DNA of 64,000 nt from Corynebacterium sp. SCR221107 (GCF_027886475.1 NZ_CP115670.1:1488001-1552000), one strand, 5' to 3'; counted from the first letter of the stretch, positions 23,631-32,582 are shown. Made by a program: numbers and translations. The notes: a model not told the origin generated them from the sequence alone.

Positions 23631-24503
23631 ATGAGTGAATCGGGACTTTTTGATAAGCCCGAGATCAAGGTCGGCCTCACCGGGCGTCCCCTGCGGGAGT
23701 TCAAGGAACCTGAGCCACGCGAAAAGCACGGGCCCGCCACGATCTTAGCCATGTGTAACCAAAAGGGTGGGGTGGGCAAAACCACCTCCACCATCAACCT
23801 CGGAGCTTGCTTGGCCGAGGTAGGCCGTCGCGTGCTCTTAGTGGATCTGGATCCGCAAGGTGCACTGTCTGCAGGTCTCGGCGTGCCGCACGACGAGCTG
23901 GAAACCACCGTTTACAACTTGATGGTGGATAACCGCACCTCCATTCACAACGCGATTCATCACACCGCGGTGGCAGGCCTTGATCTGGTACCGGCCAACA
24001 TTGACTTGTCCGCTGCCGAGATCCAGTTGGTCAATGAGGTCGGCCGCGAACAAACCCTAGCCCGCGCGCTGCGCCCAGTGATGAAGGACTATGACTACAT
24101 CATCTTGGACTGCCAGCCTTCTCTGGGGTTGTTGACGGTCAACGCTCTTGCCTGTGCGCAGGGAGTCATCATTCCCATGGAGTGCGAATATTTCTCCCTC
24201 CGTGGTCTGGCATTGCTGACAGATACGGTGGAAAAGGTTCGCGACCGCCTCAACTTCAATCTGGAAATCGTCGGCATCCTTGTCACCATGTTTGATCGTC
24301 GCACCAGCCATGCCCGTGAGGTGATGTCGCGGGTGGTCGAAGTCTTCGATGACAAGGTCTTCGATACCGTTATCACCCGCACCGTTCGTTTCCCTGAGAC
24401 GTCAGTGGCGGGTGAGCCCATCATCACGTGGGCGCCGAATTCCCAAGGAGCCGCGCAATACCGCCAGCTCGCTCGCGAGGTTATCGAGCGCACGGAGGGC
24501 TAG
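23631..24503 (+). CDS. ParA/MinD-family ATPase
   Basis: 290 residues. Deviant Walker A KGGVGKTTSTINLG lies at about residues 44-58, the A' motif LLVDLDPQGAL near 76 and the Walker B-like YIILDCQPSLGLL near 157. This is the second ParA-like gene found next to scpA in Actinobacteria (Rv1708-like) rather than the oriC-linked parA. A role in chromosome or scp-complex positioning is an inference from context. The start at 23631 has GAAAGGA 6 bases upstream. scpA begins 25 bp after the stop, so the two are probably co-transcribed. Confidence 0.92.
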   Translation: MSESGLFDKPEIKVGLTGRPLREFKEPEPREKHGPATILAMCNQKGGVGKTTSTINLGACLAEVGRRVLLVDLDPQGALSAGLGVPHDELETTVYNLMVDNRTSIHNAIHHTAVAGLDLVPANIDLSAAEIQLVNEVGREQTLARALRPVMKDYDYIILDCQPSLGLLTVNALACAQGVIIPMECEYFSLRGLALLTDTVEKVRDRLNFNLEIVGILVTMFDRRTSHAREVMSRVVEVFDDKVFDTVITRTVRFPETSVAGEPIITWAPNSQGAAQYRQLAREVIERTEG

Positions 24504-24528
24504 TGCGGGGCAAGGTGAAGGGGCACAG

Positions 24529-25353
24529 ATGAGTCCGCGCGCGCCACAGGTGCCCGATAACCAGCCGGAGATCACGGGGTTCCGGCTGGTTTTGGACAAT
24601 TTCGAGGGGCCGTTCGACCTCTTGCTGCAGCTGATTCACTCCAAGAAGTTGGAGGTGACGGCGGTGTCGCTCGCACAGGTCACGGACGAGTTCGTGGCTT
24701 ATACGCGCCAGCTTGGACGCGATGCCGAACTCGATGAGATCACTGAGTTTCTCGTGATTGCCGCAACTTTGTTGGACTTAAAGGCAGCCCGGCTCATCCC
24801 GCGCGGTGAAGTCGAAAGCGTGGAAGATCTCGAACTCCTTGAAACCCGCGATCTGCTTTTTGCTCGGCTTTTGCAGTACAAGGCCTATAAGCAAGTGGCG
24901 GACATGTTTGCACAATGGCAGCGCAAGGCCCAGCGCCGCTACCCACGCCAAGTGGGCATGGAGGAGCAGTTTGCTGACCTTCTACCGCCAGTCGTCTTGG
25001 GGATGGATCCGGCTGATTTTGCCGAGATGGCCGCAGGCGTATTTCGGCCCAAGCCCCCGGAGACCGTAGCAACCGGGCACATCCACCAGGTGGCGGTGTC
25101 GGTGCCAGAACAGGCCGGTAAGATCCTCGACACCTTGCGCCTGGCCGGGAAGGACACCTGGCTTAGTTTCGATGCGCTTACCCGGGATTGTTCCGTATCC
25201 ATGCAGGTGGTCGGTCGTTTCCTCGCGTTGTTGGAGCTCTACAAGGCGCGCGCGGTGGGAGTCGAACAGGAGGAATCATTAAGCGAATTGTTGGTGGCGT
25301 GGACCGGCCTTGACGTCGACCCCGCGGTCGTTGCCGCCTCGAATTGGAGCTAG
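24529..25353 (+). CDS. scpA: Segregation and condensation protein A (kleisin)
   Basis: 274 residues. Bridges the SMC head domains in condensin. The N-terminal kleisin motif GFRLVLDNFEGPFDLLLQLI lies at about residues 16-35, ATLLDLKAARLIP near 85 and the winged-helix C-terminus near 190-260 (FLALLELYKARAV). The start at 24529 has GAAGGGG 5 bases upstream. Unlike in most relatives, scpB is not next: about 7.3 kb of biotin, transporter and antiporter genes intervene. Confidence 0.94.
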   Translation: MSPRAPQVPDNQPEITGFRLVLDNFEGPFDLLLQLIHSKKLEVTAVSLAQVTDEFVAYTRQLGRDAELDEITEFLVIAATLLDLKAARLIPRGEVESVEDLELLETRDLLFARLLQYKAYKQVADMFAQWQRKAQRRYPRQVGMEEQFADLLPPVVLGMDPADFAEMAAGVFRPKPPETVATGHIHQVAVSVPEQAGKILDTLRLAGKDTWLSFDALTRDCSVSMQVVGRFLALLELYKARAVGVEQEESLSELLVAWTGLDVDPAVVAASNWS

Positions 25354-25374
25354 ACACTGTATTTTTCTGAAGAA

Positions 25375-25509
25375 GTGGATTCAGATCACTACTTGGTGGA
25401 GCAAGTAAACCCAATCAAGTTGCCAGGTGGACTGTGCTTGTCGACCTCGATGACCCTTAGCTGGGTCGGAACAAGTACTATCGATGTGACTGGAGAGTTC
25501 ATCCGCTAG
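25375..25509 (+). CDS. Possible 44-residue ORF after scpA
   Basis: GTG-initiated frame VDSDHYLVEQVNPIKLPGGL, ending GEFIR. It lies in the same frame as scpA, so the frame stays open for about 51 codons past the scpA stop. No good ribosome site. It ends 5 bp before the BioD-like gene. It may be chance, or the rest of a displaced gene; an open frame this long is only mildly improbable. Confidence 0.2.
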   Translation: MDSDHYLVEQVNPIKLPGGLCLSTSMTLSWVGTSTIDVTGEFIR

Positions 25510-25514
25510 AAGCT

Positions 25515-26138
25515 ATGAAGGGGCGAAAGGTGGGAATCGTCGTTGTGGCCGGCTTGTCCTCGGGCGTAGGCAAGACCACCGCGGCCGCCGCCTTGGTTCG
25601 CGTTCTGCAAGATCGTGGGCATCGCGAGGTGTTTCCGGTCAAGGTTGCCCGTCTGGCCAACCACCAGCGCGAGGGGGATATCGGCACGATCGAGAAGCTG
25701 ACTGGGGTCAAGGGCGTTGATTTTTCAGACGAGGCAGACCCGATCGCGGCCGTCAAAAGGCTTTCCGACGCTGGCAAGATGGTCGTCGTGGAAGGCTCGG
25801 GAGGATTAAGTGTCGTCCTGCGCGACAACATGACCATTGCCGACATCGCGGCGAAGCTGGAGGCCCCCTTGGTGGTGGTTTCCGGGATGGCACCGGGCGC
25901 GGTGAGTCTTGCGGTGCAAGCGGTACGTTTTGCCCGTTCCTGCGGGGCCAATGTCATAGGGGTATTGGGCGGAAAGCTTCCCGCCGGGGCCGATCTCAAG
26001 ACCCGCCTCATCCTCATGGAGGTCTCCAAGGCGACCGGCGTGCCCTTCATCGGTAGCCTCAACGATGGGGTTGGCTCTCTGGCCGGGGAGGCATTTGCCC
26101 AGGCCACCAAGACGATCTTCCTGCCTGAGGACTTGTAG
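25515..26138 (+). CDS. BioD-like P-loop ATPase paralogue
   Basis: 207 residues, similar in design to dethiobiotin synthetase. The P-loop GLSSGVGKTTAA lies at about 15-25 and a VEGSGGL motif near 95, corresponding to VEGAGGL of BioD. The KPxxTG substrate segment of true BioD is replaced by KVARLANHQREGD, and the TLGxxNH-like region by VSGMAPGAVSLAV. The fold is therefore kept but key substrate residues differ, and a different carboxylate or amine substrate, or a non-enzymatic role, is possible. A canonical bioD lies 3.6 kb downstream. The ORF starts 5 bp after the small ORF above. Confidence 0.75.
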   Translation: MKGRKVGIVVVAGLSSGVGKTTAAAALVRVLQDRGHREVFPVKVARLANHQREGDIGTIEKLTGVKGVDFSDEADPIAAVKRLSDAGKMVVVEGSGGLSVVLRDNMTIADIAAKLEAPLVVVSGMAPGAVSLAVQAVRFARSCGANVIGVLGGKLPAGADLKTRLILMEVSKATGVPFIGSLNDGVGSLAGEAFAQATKTIFLPEDL

Positions 26139-26159
26139 GCCTGGTTTGTGCACTCCGGG

Positions 26160-26186
26160 ACAGCGACCGTTTAGTGAGGTCGCTGT
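26160..26186. terminator. Bidirectional hairpin between convergent genes
   Basis: acagcgacc pairs with ggtcgctgt across a 9-base loop. It overlaps the end of the minus-strand POT gene and lies 21 bp past the BioD-like gene. T-runs are poor. Confidence 0.5.
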
Positions 26187-27745
26187 AACCTGTCGATGAA
26201 CCTGGTCGATGCAAAGCAGAGGATGCCGATGATGATCGCCCCTAATCCGCACCACAGGAAGTAGGAGATTTCTGTGGCCTTGTCTTCTGGATTATAGAAG
26301 GAGGACAGGGAACCTGCCAGGGAGTTTCCGATGGCAAAGGTGAGAAAATAGAGGGCTGAGAAGCGCGTGAGGAAGGCACGCGGCGCGTGGGTGGTCGTGG
26401 CGGACATGCCAATGGGTCCGATGAACATCTCGCCGAGGGTGATGATGAAGACGGCTGCTGCCAAGACCGCATACGGCGTCGAGTGAGCACCGCCCCCGGC
26501 ATAGGGGATGAGGACGAAAAGTCCACATCCAGCGATAATTACTCCGAAAGACATTTTGGTGGCCGCGCGCGGTGCACGATCCCCGAGTCTGCGCCACAGG
26601 TAGATGATCGGCAGGCTCATGAGAGCAAAAAAGGCCGGATTCAGGGCTTGGGTCCATGCCGCCGGAACCTCAAAGCCGAGGACGTTCCTGTCGAGCCGGA
26701 GGTCGGAGTACACCGCGAGAACGCCATAGATTTGATTGGTCACCGATTGGAAAGCGCAGGCCGCGAAGAAAATGGGAAGGAAGCCAACCATGGTGCGCTT
26801 TTCGGAGGCAGTCACAGACGTTGAAAAGAACATGCCCACAAACAGCGCAAGGGCGGCACACAGGGTACCGATGAGCAAAAAGCGCGCCAGCGACGACGGC
26901 GCAAGCTGGCCTGCGGCAACACAGTAAACCACCAGGACAAGTGCCCCCAGGCCCGCACCGCCAATTCCTAGGACCTTTGTGGTAGTCCAGGGGCGTGCGG
27001 GCATCGAGATGCGGCGTAGAGTCGTTGCACTCAGCTCGGCAAGCATTCGGCGGCGCAGCCCCAGGTAGATGCCGACGCCGATGATCATCAAAATTGCCGC
27101 GGCGGCGAATCCAACATGGAAGCTGTAGCGGGTCGACAAATAGCCGGTGAGCAGGGGACCTGCGACGGCAACGATGTTAATGCCCAGGTAGAAGAACTGG
27201 AATCCGGTATCACGATCGGTGTCAATGCGGTCGCCGGTTGTGGGGTGGAGGCCGCCTTGCACCTGGGCTCGTTGTTCGTAGACTGCGCCGAGGATCGTGA
27301 TTGCCGCGGTTTTCAGACTGCCCGATCCTATGGCGATGAGGCACAATCCCACGGCGAGGGTGGGGATATAAGTGGCAAAGCTCATGGCGCCGTGCCCGGC
27401 CACTAATAAACCGGCACCTGTCAGCAGCGTGCGTTCGGGGCCAAGGACGTTGTCGCCGAGCCAGCCACCGATGAAGGTAGACAAGTAAAGGAAGGCGCCA
27501 TACGCACCCATGAGCGCGGTGGCCTGGGCCTTGTCGAGGCCGATGCCGCCTTCGGTGGTCGAGTAGTAGAGGAAGAAGACGAGGATCGCCTGCATGCCGT
27601 AGAAGCTGAAGCGTTCCCAGGCCTCGATGCTGATGAGTGAGGCGGTTGCCAAAGGGTGGCGGTGGCGATGGGCGGTTGAGGCGGTCGGCTCACCCTTAAA
27701 GGAGGGCTGCCTTGAACGGTGTTCAAGCTGAGTCATAGAATGCAT
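26171..27745 (-). CDS. POT/PTR2-family proton-coupled transporter
   Basis: 524 residues with about 14 predicted membrane spans. The proton-coupling motif ExxERF is intact (IEAWERFSFYGM, about residues 41-52), followed by GGWLGDNVLGPERTLL, the second PTR2 signature. The family imports di- and tripeptides and related compounds. The gene diverges from bioA, and a TGAAC-N3-GTTCA dyad lies inside its first codons, with a second upstream. This suggests biotin control and perhaps uptake of a biotin-linked peptide such as biocytin (inference). The ATG at 27745 and the ATG three codons later are both possible starts. Confidence 0.9.
   Translation of the reverse strand: MHSMTQLEHRSRQPSFKGEPTASTAHRHRHPLATASLISIEAWERFSFYGMQAILVFFLYYSTTEGGIGLDKAQATALMGAYGAFLYLSTFIGGWLGDNVLGPERTLLTGAGLLVAGHGAMSFATYIPTLAVGLCLIAIGSGSLKTAAITILGAVYEQRAQVQGGLHPTTGDRIDTDRDTGFQFFYLGINIVAVAGPLLTGYLSTRYSFHVGFAAAAILMIIGVGIYLGLRRRMLAELSATTLRRISMPARPWTTTKVLGIGGAGLGALVLVVYCVAAGQLAPSSLARFLLIGTLCAALALFVGMFFSTSVTASEKRTMVGFLPIFFAACAFQSVTNQIYGVLAVYSDLRLDRNVLGFEVPAAWTQALNPAFFALMSLPIIYLWRRLGDRAPRAATKMSFGVIIAGCGLFVLIPYAGGGAHSTPYAVLAAAVFIITLGEMFIGPIGMSATTTHAPRAFLTRFSALYFLTFAIGNSLAGSLSSFYNPEDKATEISYFLWCGLGAIIIGILCFASTRFIDRLQRPH
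27711..27727. promoter_or_regulatory. BioQ-like operator inside the start of the POT gene
   Basis: cttgaac-ggt-gttcaag is a perfect 7-bp dyad about 20-35 bases into the POT coding sequence. Its core TGAAC-N3-GTTCA resembles the TGAAC-N3-GTTAC box of BioQ, the TetR-type biotin repressor of Corynebacterium (from memory). Confidence 0.55.
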
Positions 27746-27789
27746 TATTGCCTATGTGGTTACAGAACGAGGCATATAGGGCAATGTTT

Positions 27790-27802
27790 TGAACGATGTT
27801 CA
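27790..27802. promoter_or_regulatory. BioQ-like operator in the POT-bioA intergenic region
   Basis: tgaac-gat-gttca lies between the divergent genes, just before a TAATGT -10-like element (27804-27809) pointing to bioA. The two dyad centres are 77 bp apart. Confidence 0.6.
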
Positions 27803-27954
27803 GTAATGTGGGGGTACACGAGACACTCTCAGTTATTGTCACGCAGCGCCCCATGGGGGGCATCACAGTGGCATGAAAAACAAGCTCAACACCGAATGCA
27901 GGCTCTGTGCCGCCATCCGCAATTCCTCGCTATACCTCAGAAAGTAAAAAGACA

Positions 27955-29490
27955 ATGGCTTCCACCACGCCCTCCGCAGGCACGGCCTTTAAAGACCTCG
28001 ATTCCCCGACTGTCACGGCTATCCCAGAAGCATCGCCGCAGGACGATGTGCCCGGGGATGGCCGTCAGTCCCACGAACGCTCACACACAACCGCCCTTGA
28101 AAGGGGGAAGGGTGCGCCAAGAAACTGGCGAGGCGAGGACATCATCACCTTCGACCAGCGCCACGTGTGGCATCCCTATTCGCCTACTCCGGCGGCGGTC
28201 GACCCGATTCCCATCGCGGAAACCGAAGGCGTGTACATCACACTTCCTGACGGCACCCGCCTCATCGATGGAATGAGCTCGTGGTGGGCGGCCGCCCATG
28301 GGCATGGGCACCCAAAGCTCAAGGAAGCAGCCCATCGGCAAATCGAGACGATGTCGCATGTCATGTTCGGCGGATTGACACATGAACCCGCCGTTGCCTT
28401 GGCGCAGAAGCTCATCGACGCTGTATGTGCAGTGCCGGCATCCCAGGCTTCAGAGACCGCGGTGGCAGCCGATGGTGCTTCCCCCGGAGTCACGCCCTTG
28501 ACCAAGGTCTTTTTCGTCGATTCCGGTTCCGTTGCCGTTGAGGTTGCCATGAAGATGTGTTTCCAATATCAGCGCGGCATCGGCCACCCTGAGCGAACCC
28601 GCCTGCTTACCTGGCGGGGTGGGTATCACGGCGACACCTTTGCCACGATGAGCGTGTGTGATCCGGTTGGCGGGATGCACTCGCTATGGGGTGGGCTGGT
28701 GATGGATCACGTCTTCGCGCCACTCCCACCCGCCCGCGGTGCAAGTCAAGAATCCATCCGTGAATACCTCGCGACGATGGAAAGCCTCGTTGATGATACC
28801 GTCGCGGGCATTATCTTTGAGCCGATCGTGCAAGGCGCGGGCGGGATGCGTTTTCACGATCCGGATTTGTTGCGGGGTATCCGCGGCATTTGTGATCGTC
28901 ATGGTCTGCTCATGATCGCCGATGAGATTGCTACCGGTTTTGGGCGCACGGGTGAGCTTTTCGCCATGCATCATGCCGGGGTGTTGCCGGACATTATGTG
29001 CGTCGGCAAGGCGTTGACTGGCGGATTCATGACGCTCGCCGCAACTCTAGCTACCAACGAGGTTGCCGCAGCGATCGATACTCCCGCAGGCGGTGGCGCG
29101 CTCATGCACGGACCGACGTTCATGGGCAATCCTTTAGCGTGCGCCGTCGGCTGCGCTGCTGTTTCCCTGCTTAACGACGGCCAGTGGCGCGACAACGTCA
29201 CGAGGATTGAAGCTCGGTTGTGGGAGGGACTACGCCCGCTGGCGGATGACGCGTGCGTGGCCGACGTGCGCTGCCTGGGCGCCATCGGGGTGGTCGAGCT
29301 CAAGGAACCGGTGGACATGGGGCAGGCCACCAAGGCGTGTGTGGACGCTGGGGTGTGGCTGCGTCCCTTTGGCAAGCTCGTCTACACGATGCCGCCGTTT
29401 GTGTGTACGGACGAACACATCGACGCTATCTGCAAGGCAGTGGAAGCGGTGGTGGACTCGCAGCACCGCCGTGTGAAATCTCTGGCATAA
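27955..29490 (+). CDS. bioA: Adenosylmethionine-8-amino-7-oxononanoate aminotransferase
   Basis: PLP enzyme converting KAPA to DAPA in biotin synthesis, with SAM as amino donor. 511 residues from the ATG at 27955. The fold type I signature is visible: MSSWWAAAHGHGHP, TRLLTWRGGYHGDTFATMS, IADEIATGFGRTGELF and the PLP lysine in CVGKALTGGFMTL. Usual length is 420-430; the surplus is an N-terminal extension of about 60 low-complexity residues and a roughly 20-residue Ala/Ser-rich insertion around residue 165-185. The conserved region starts near RHVWHPYSP. bioD follows 212 bp downstream. BioQ-like box upstream. Confidence 0.94.
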   Translation: MASTTPSAGTAFKDLDSPTVTAIPEASPQDDVPGDGRQSHERSHTTALERGKGAPRNWRGEDIITFDQRHVWHPYSPTPAAVDPIPIAETEGVYITLPDGTRLIDGMSSWWAAAHGHGHPKLKEAAHRQIETMSHVMFGGLTHEPAVALAQKLIDAVCAVPASQASETAVAADGASPGVTPLTKVFFVDSGSVAVEVAMKMCFQYQRGIGHPERTRLLTWRGGYHGDTFATMSVCDPVGGMHSLWGGLVMDHVFAPLPPARGASQESIREYLATMESLVDDTVAGIIFEPIVQGAGGMRFHDPDLLRGIRGICDRHGLLMIADEIATGFGRTGELFAMHHAGVLPDIMCVGKALTGGFMTLAATLATNEVAAAIDTPAGGGALMHGPTFMGNPLACAVGCAAVSLLNDGQWRDNVTRIEARLWEGLRPLADDACVADVRCLGAIGVVELKEPVDMGQATKACVDAGVWLRPFGKLVYTMPPFVCTDEHIDAICKAVEAVVDSQHRRVKSLA

Positions 29491-29702
29491 GGACGCTTGA
29501 CGTGTCCGTTCCTGACCAGTTGTCTGGCATTCGAAAGTCTCATGCGGGCTCGGTGTTGGCGAGGAGCCCCTTTTTTCGATGGGCTCGCAGGGGCACGGAT
29601 CGTTCATGAGCCCGTTTATGAGCCCACTCGTTGGCCAGGCGCGAGGCGGCAATCAGTCACAAGAAGCGAAAGAAAACTCACCACGTTAAAGGATGGATCA
29701 TC

Positions 29703-30428
29703 ATGATTATTTTTGTCACCGGAACTAATACAGATGTGGGAAAAACGATTGCCACCGCCGCATTGGCACTCAACCTGGCCGACGCCGAATTCACCGTTGC
29801 GGTGCTGAAGCCTTTGCAAACCGGGGAGCCGGAGGGAAGCGGTGATGCGACTACCGTCGAAAAGCTCACGGGAATCCCCACCGCGGAACTGGTGCGCTAC
29901 CCAGAACCGTTGGCACCCAATCTCGCCGCGCGGAGGGCGGAAATGCGCCAGCTGTCGCTCCAAGAATGCGTAGCGGCGATCGTGGATGCCCACGCCAAAC
30001 TAGAAAAGGAAAGTGGTGGCGATTCGGGCTCGATCTTGCTGGTGGAAGGGGCAGGCGGATTGCTCGTACGCCTCGCCGACGACTGGACGCTGGCCAACGT
30101 GGCTGTTGAGGTGGCAAAGCAACGTCGTAATGCAGGGATGATCGTCGTGACCTCGCTGGGGCTGGGTTCGCTCAATAGCGCGGAACTGACGGTCGAGGCA
30201 GCGCGCAACAGGGGAATCAACGTCCTTGGGCTTATCGGTGGCAGCCTCGACGCCACACCAGACTTGGCGACAACACTCAACCTCGAGGAGCTGCCGGTGG
30301 TTACTGGAGTCCCGCTGCTTGGGTGCGTGCCGGCTGGATGCGGATCGAGCACCCAGGAAACATTTAGACAAACCGTTGCAGGCATTTTCGAGCTTTCGGC
30401 AATCGTTGGCGCCATGCCAGAATCCTAG
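29703..30428 (+). CDS. bioD: Dethiobiotin synthetase
   Basis: Closes the ureido ring of dethiobiotin from DAPA, CO2 and ATP. 241 residues. The P-loop GTNTDVGKT lies at about 7-15, the substrate motif KPLQTG at about 38-43, VEGAGGLLVRLAD near 117, and TSLGLGSLNSAELT near 148 matches the TLGxxNH region. The start at 29703 gives MIIFVTG and has AAAGGA 9 bases upstream. It follows bioA in the same direction; no bioB or bioF is in the window. Confidence 0.95.
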   Translation: MIIFVTGTNTDVGKTIATAALALNLADAEFTVAVLKPLQTGEPEGSGDATTVEKLTGIPTAELVRYPEPLAPNLAARRAEMRQLSLQECVAAIVDAHAKLEKESGGDSGSILLVEGAGGLLVRLADDWTLANVAVEVAKQRRNAGMIVVTSLGLGSLNSAELTVEAARNRGINVLGLIGGSLDATPDLATTLNLEELPVVTGVPLLGCVPAGCGSSTQETFRQTVAGIFELSAIVGAMPES

Positions 30429-30917
30429 GCATTCTCCTCAATCAGCCTTCAGCCGTATCAACGGTGTCGAAGGTGACTAGGGTGAGGCGAAACGGCGAGC
30501 GGGCGCGTCGTTAAGCAAACTGCAACCGATTGCGTGAGATGGGTGTGACGGGCCTGCGGACGTGGCCTTGGTCTTAGCCTGCACAATGATAGAAACCAAT
30601 TTGTAAAATGAAACGTTGGAAAGCTTAAGGGCGAAGGCCGAAAGAAGACGTCTCCTCTTCGACCCGTGTGACTGCCCGACACGGCGGTTAAAGAGCTTGT
30701 ATGCCACTGCCCATCAAGGCTCGCAGGCCGCAGTTTACGGGCTCAACGGTTGGCCAGTGTGCCGAAGTATAGGGCTCATCGGTGGACACGTGCATCGACT
30801 AAATAACAGGCCACAACCTGCTGTTATTGCTAGTGTCCTGCTCGCGTCGACGCCTGAGAACTAAAGACCTTTCAAAAACTCGCAATCAACACCTATCAAG
30901 AAAACCCCGCACCCTGT
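30429..30917 (+). promoter_or_regulatory. Long intergenic leader before the antiporter, with inverted repeat
   Basis: 489 bp without a credible gene. AATAACAG at 30802 and CTGTTATT at 30821 form a perfect 8-bp dyad with an 11-base centre, about 90 bases before the antiporter start. The rest is not recognised as a known riboswitch by eye. Confidence 0.35.
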
Positions 30918-32528
30918 ATGGAAATCCTCTTCGCACTCATCCTCCTCCTGTTCGCCACGGTGGCGATGGTGGCCATCGGTGAACGCACCGGACTGCCGTG
31001 GCCAGCGCTGTTGTCGGTCCTTACCGCTGGCGCCATTTTTGTGCCGTGGATCCCCTCGGTGGAGATTCCCGCCGAGCTGATTTTGCCCATTTTCATCCCG
31101 CCATTGCTGTGGGCGTTGGCGCGGCGCACGAGCTGGGCGTCAATAAAACGCAATTGGCGCACGGTTGTTTTCTTGTCCATCCTTTTGACCATCGTGTCCG
31201 CCATTACCATCGGTGCGGTGGCCTATTGGTTGGTTGCACCACTGAGCTTGGCCGGTGCGCTCGTGCTGGGTGCCGCAATCAGCCCGCCAGACCCCGTGGC
31301 CGTCGATGCGGTGGCCGAGCCCGCTGGTGTGCCTAGACGCCTGACCAAGACGCTAGAGACCGAAGGGCTTTTCAACGACGCGGCCTCCATTGTGGTGTTC
31401 AACCTCGCACTCGGGGTGCTCACCGGTGGCGATGAAGTCGGTTGGGGCGAGGCCATATTGACGTTCTTCTATTCGGCGGGCGCGGCGCTCATCATCGGCG
31501 TGGCCATAGGCAGGCTGTCCGCCATCTTTGCCAATCGACTCGTTGACCCGGTTGCCCGCAACGCGCTGACCTGGGTGATCCCCTTTGCCACCTATCTTGC
31601 AGCGGAGGAGATTCACGCCTCTGGTGTTATCGCCATCGTGATCGCGGCCATCGAGTTCAACTCTCACATCCGCGTCGGCGCCGAGGATCGCCTCTCGGGC
31701 TCTGCGTTCTGGGAGGTCGTTGAGCTCCTCTTTACGGGTGTTGCCTTCGGCTTGATCGGCCTATCGGTACGTTCCGCGATCGACGAGGTTGGCGGTCAAC
31801 TCTGGCATGCGGTGTGGATCGGTGCAGCATTGTCCTTGGTCGCCTTCATCGTCCGCGGAGTGTGGCTTTATGGAATCTACCTGTATAACCACCGCACGGG
31901 CGTGCGCACAGGAGCGCCGCTTCGGCTACAAGAGGTCTTGCTTCTCACCTGGGCGGGCATGCGTGGATTAGTCACCTTGGCGCTGGTGCTGTCTGTTCCG
32001 GCAACAGCCGGCTTCAGCTTGTACCACGAACTGCCTGTTATCGCCTTGGTCATTTTGTTTATGACAATGGTGATCCCTGGCCTTAGCTTGCCCTGGCTCA
32101 TGCGACGACTGAACCTGGATAAGGGGCCGGACCCCTTCGGCGACCAGGCCCGCGAAGAGATCGAAACGCGCGCCCGCAAGGCGGCCGTGCGAGCCATGAA
32201 TCGTCACGCAGAAGAAATTCCGCCGGAGGCACTCGACCGAATTCGTGCCCGCTTCCTCGAACAGCTGCGCATCGAAGACGAAGATGAAGAAGGAAGCAAT
32301 CAAAAAGACAAGCTTCAGATGCTCACCGCCCGGCGGCGCCTGTTCCAAGAAATTCAGGTCGAAGCGTTGCAGGCCTGCCAAGCAGAGCTGCTGCGTGCTC
32401 GACGCGAAACCAGCACGGACCCAGCTATCGTGGACGATGTCCTCTACGAGATCGACACCCAATTGCTAGTTGCGGAAAAGAAACTCGACAAGCTCACCGA
32501 GGAAGCCGAACCAAAGCCCTCTCACTAG
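30918..32528 (+). CDS. CPA1-family cation/proton antiporter
   Basis: 536 residues. About 12 membrane spans fill residues 1-400, followed by a charged cytoplasmic tail of about 130 residues rich in Glu and Arg. Family motifs are visible: ISPPDPVAVDAV near 117 and the ion-binding EGLFNDAASIVVF near 150 (ND pair of electroneutral CPA1 exchangers). Probably exports Na+ or K+ in exchange for H+. The gene lies between bioD and scpB and has a long leader. No obvious ribosome site precedes the ATG at 30918. Confidence 0.9.
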   Translation: MEILFALILLLFATVAMVAIGERTGLPWPALLSVLTAGAIFVPWIPSVEIPAELILPIFIPPLLWALARRTSWASIKRNWRTVVFLSILLTIVSAITIGAVAYWLVAPLSLAGALVLGAAISPPDPVAVDAVAEPAGVPRRLTKTLETEGLFNDAASIVVFNLALGVLTGGDEVGWGEAILTFFYSAGAALIIGVAIGRLSAIFANRLVDPVARNALTWVIPFATYLAAEEIHASGVIAIVIAAIEFNSHIRVGAEDRLSGSAFWEVVELLFTGVAFGLIGLSVRSAIDEVGGQLWHAVWIGAALSLVAFIVRGVWLYGIYLYNHRTGVRTGAPLRLQEVLLLTWAGMRGLVTLALVLSVPATAGFSLYHELPVIALVILFMTMVIPGLSLPWLMRRLNLDKGPDPFGDQAREEIETRARKAAVRAMNRHAEEIPPEALDRIRARFLEQLRIEDEDEEGSNQKDKLQMLTARRRLFQEIQVEALQACQAELLRARRETSTDPAIVDDVLYEIDTQLLVAEKKLDKLTEEAEPKPSH

Positions 32529-32568
32529 GGCCCAGTGGGGCAATTCGCGCGTGAGGACACCGCCGCGG

Positions 32569-32582
32569 GGACGTCGGAAAGC
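32569..32582 (+). repeat. Near copy of dispersed motif CGTCGG(A/C)AAGCA
   Basis: GGACGTCGGAAAGC followed by G instead of A (11 of 12 core positions). It is intergenic if the scpB start at 32649 is right. Confidence 0.5.

Noticed and set aside
27711..27802. LexA/SOS box reading of the TGAAC...GTTCA dyads
   Set aside because: SOS boxes of this type have a 4-base centre (GAAC-N4-GTTC); both dyads have a 3-base centre, which fits BioQ better.
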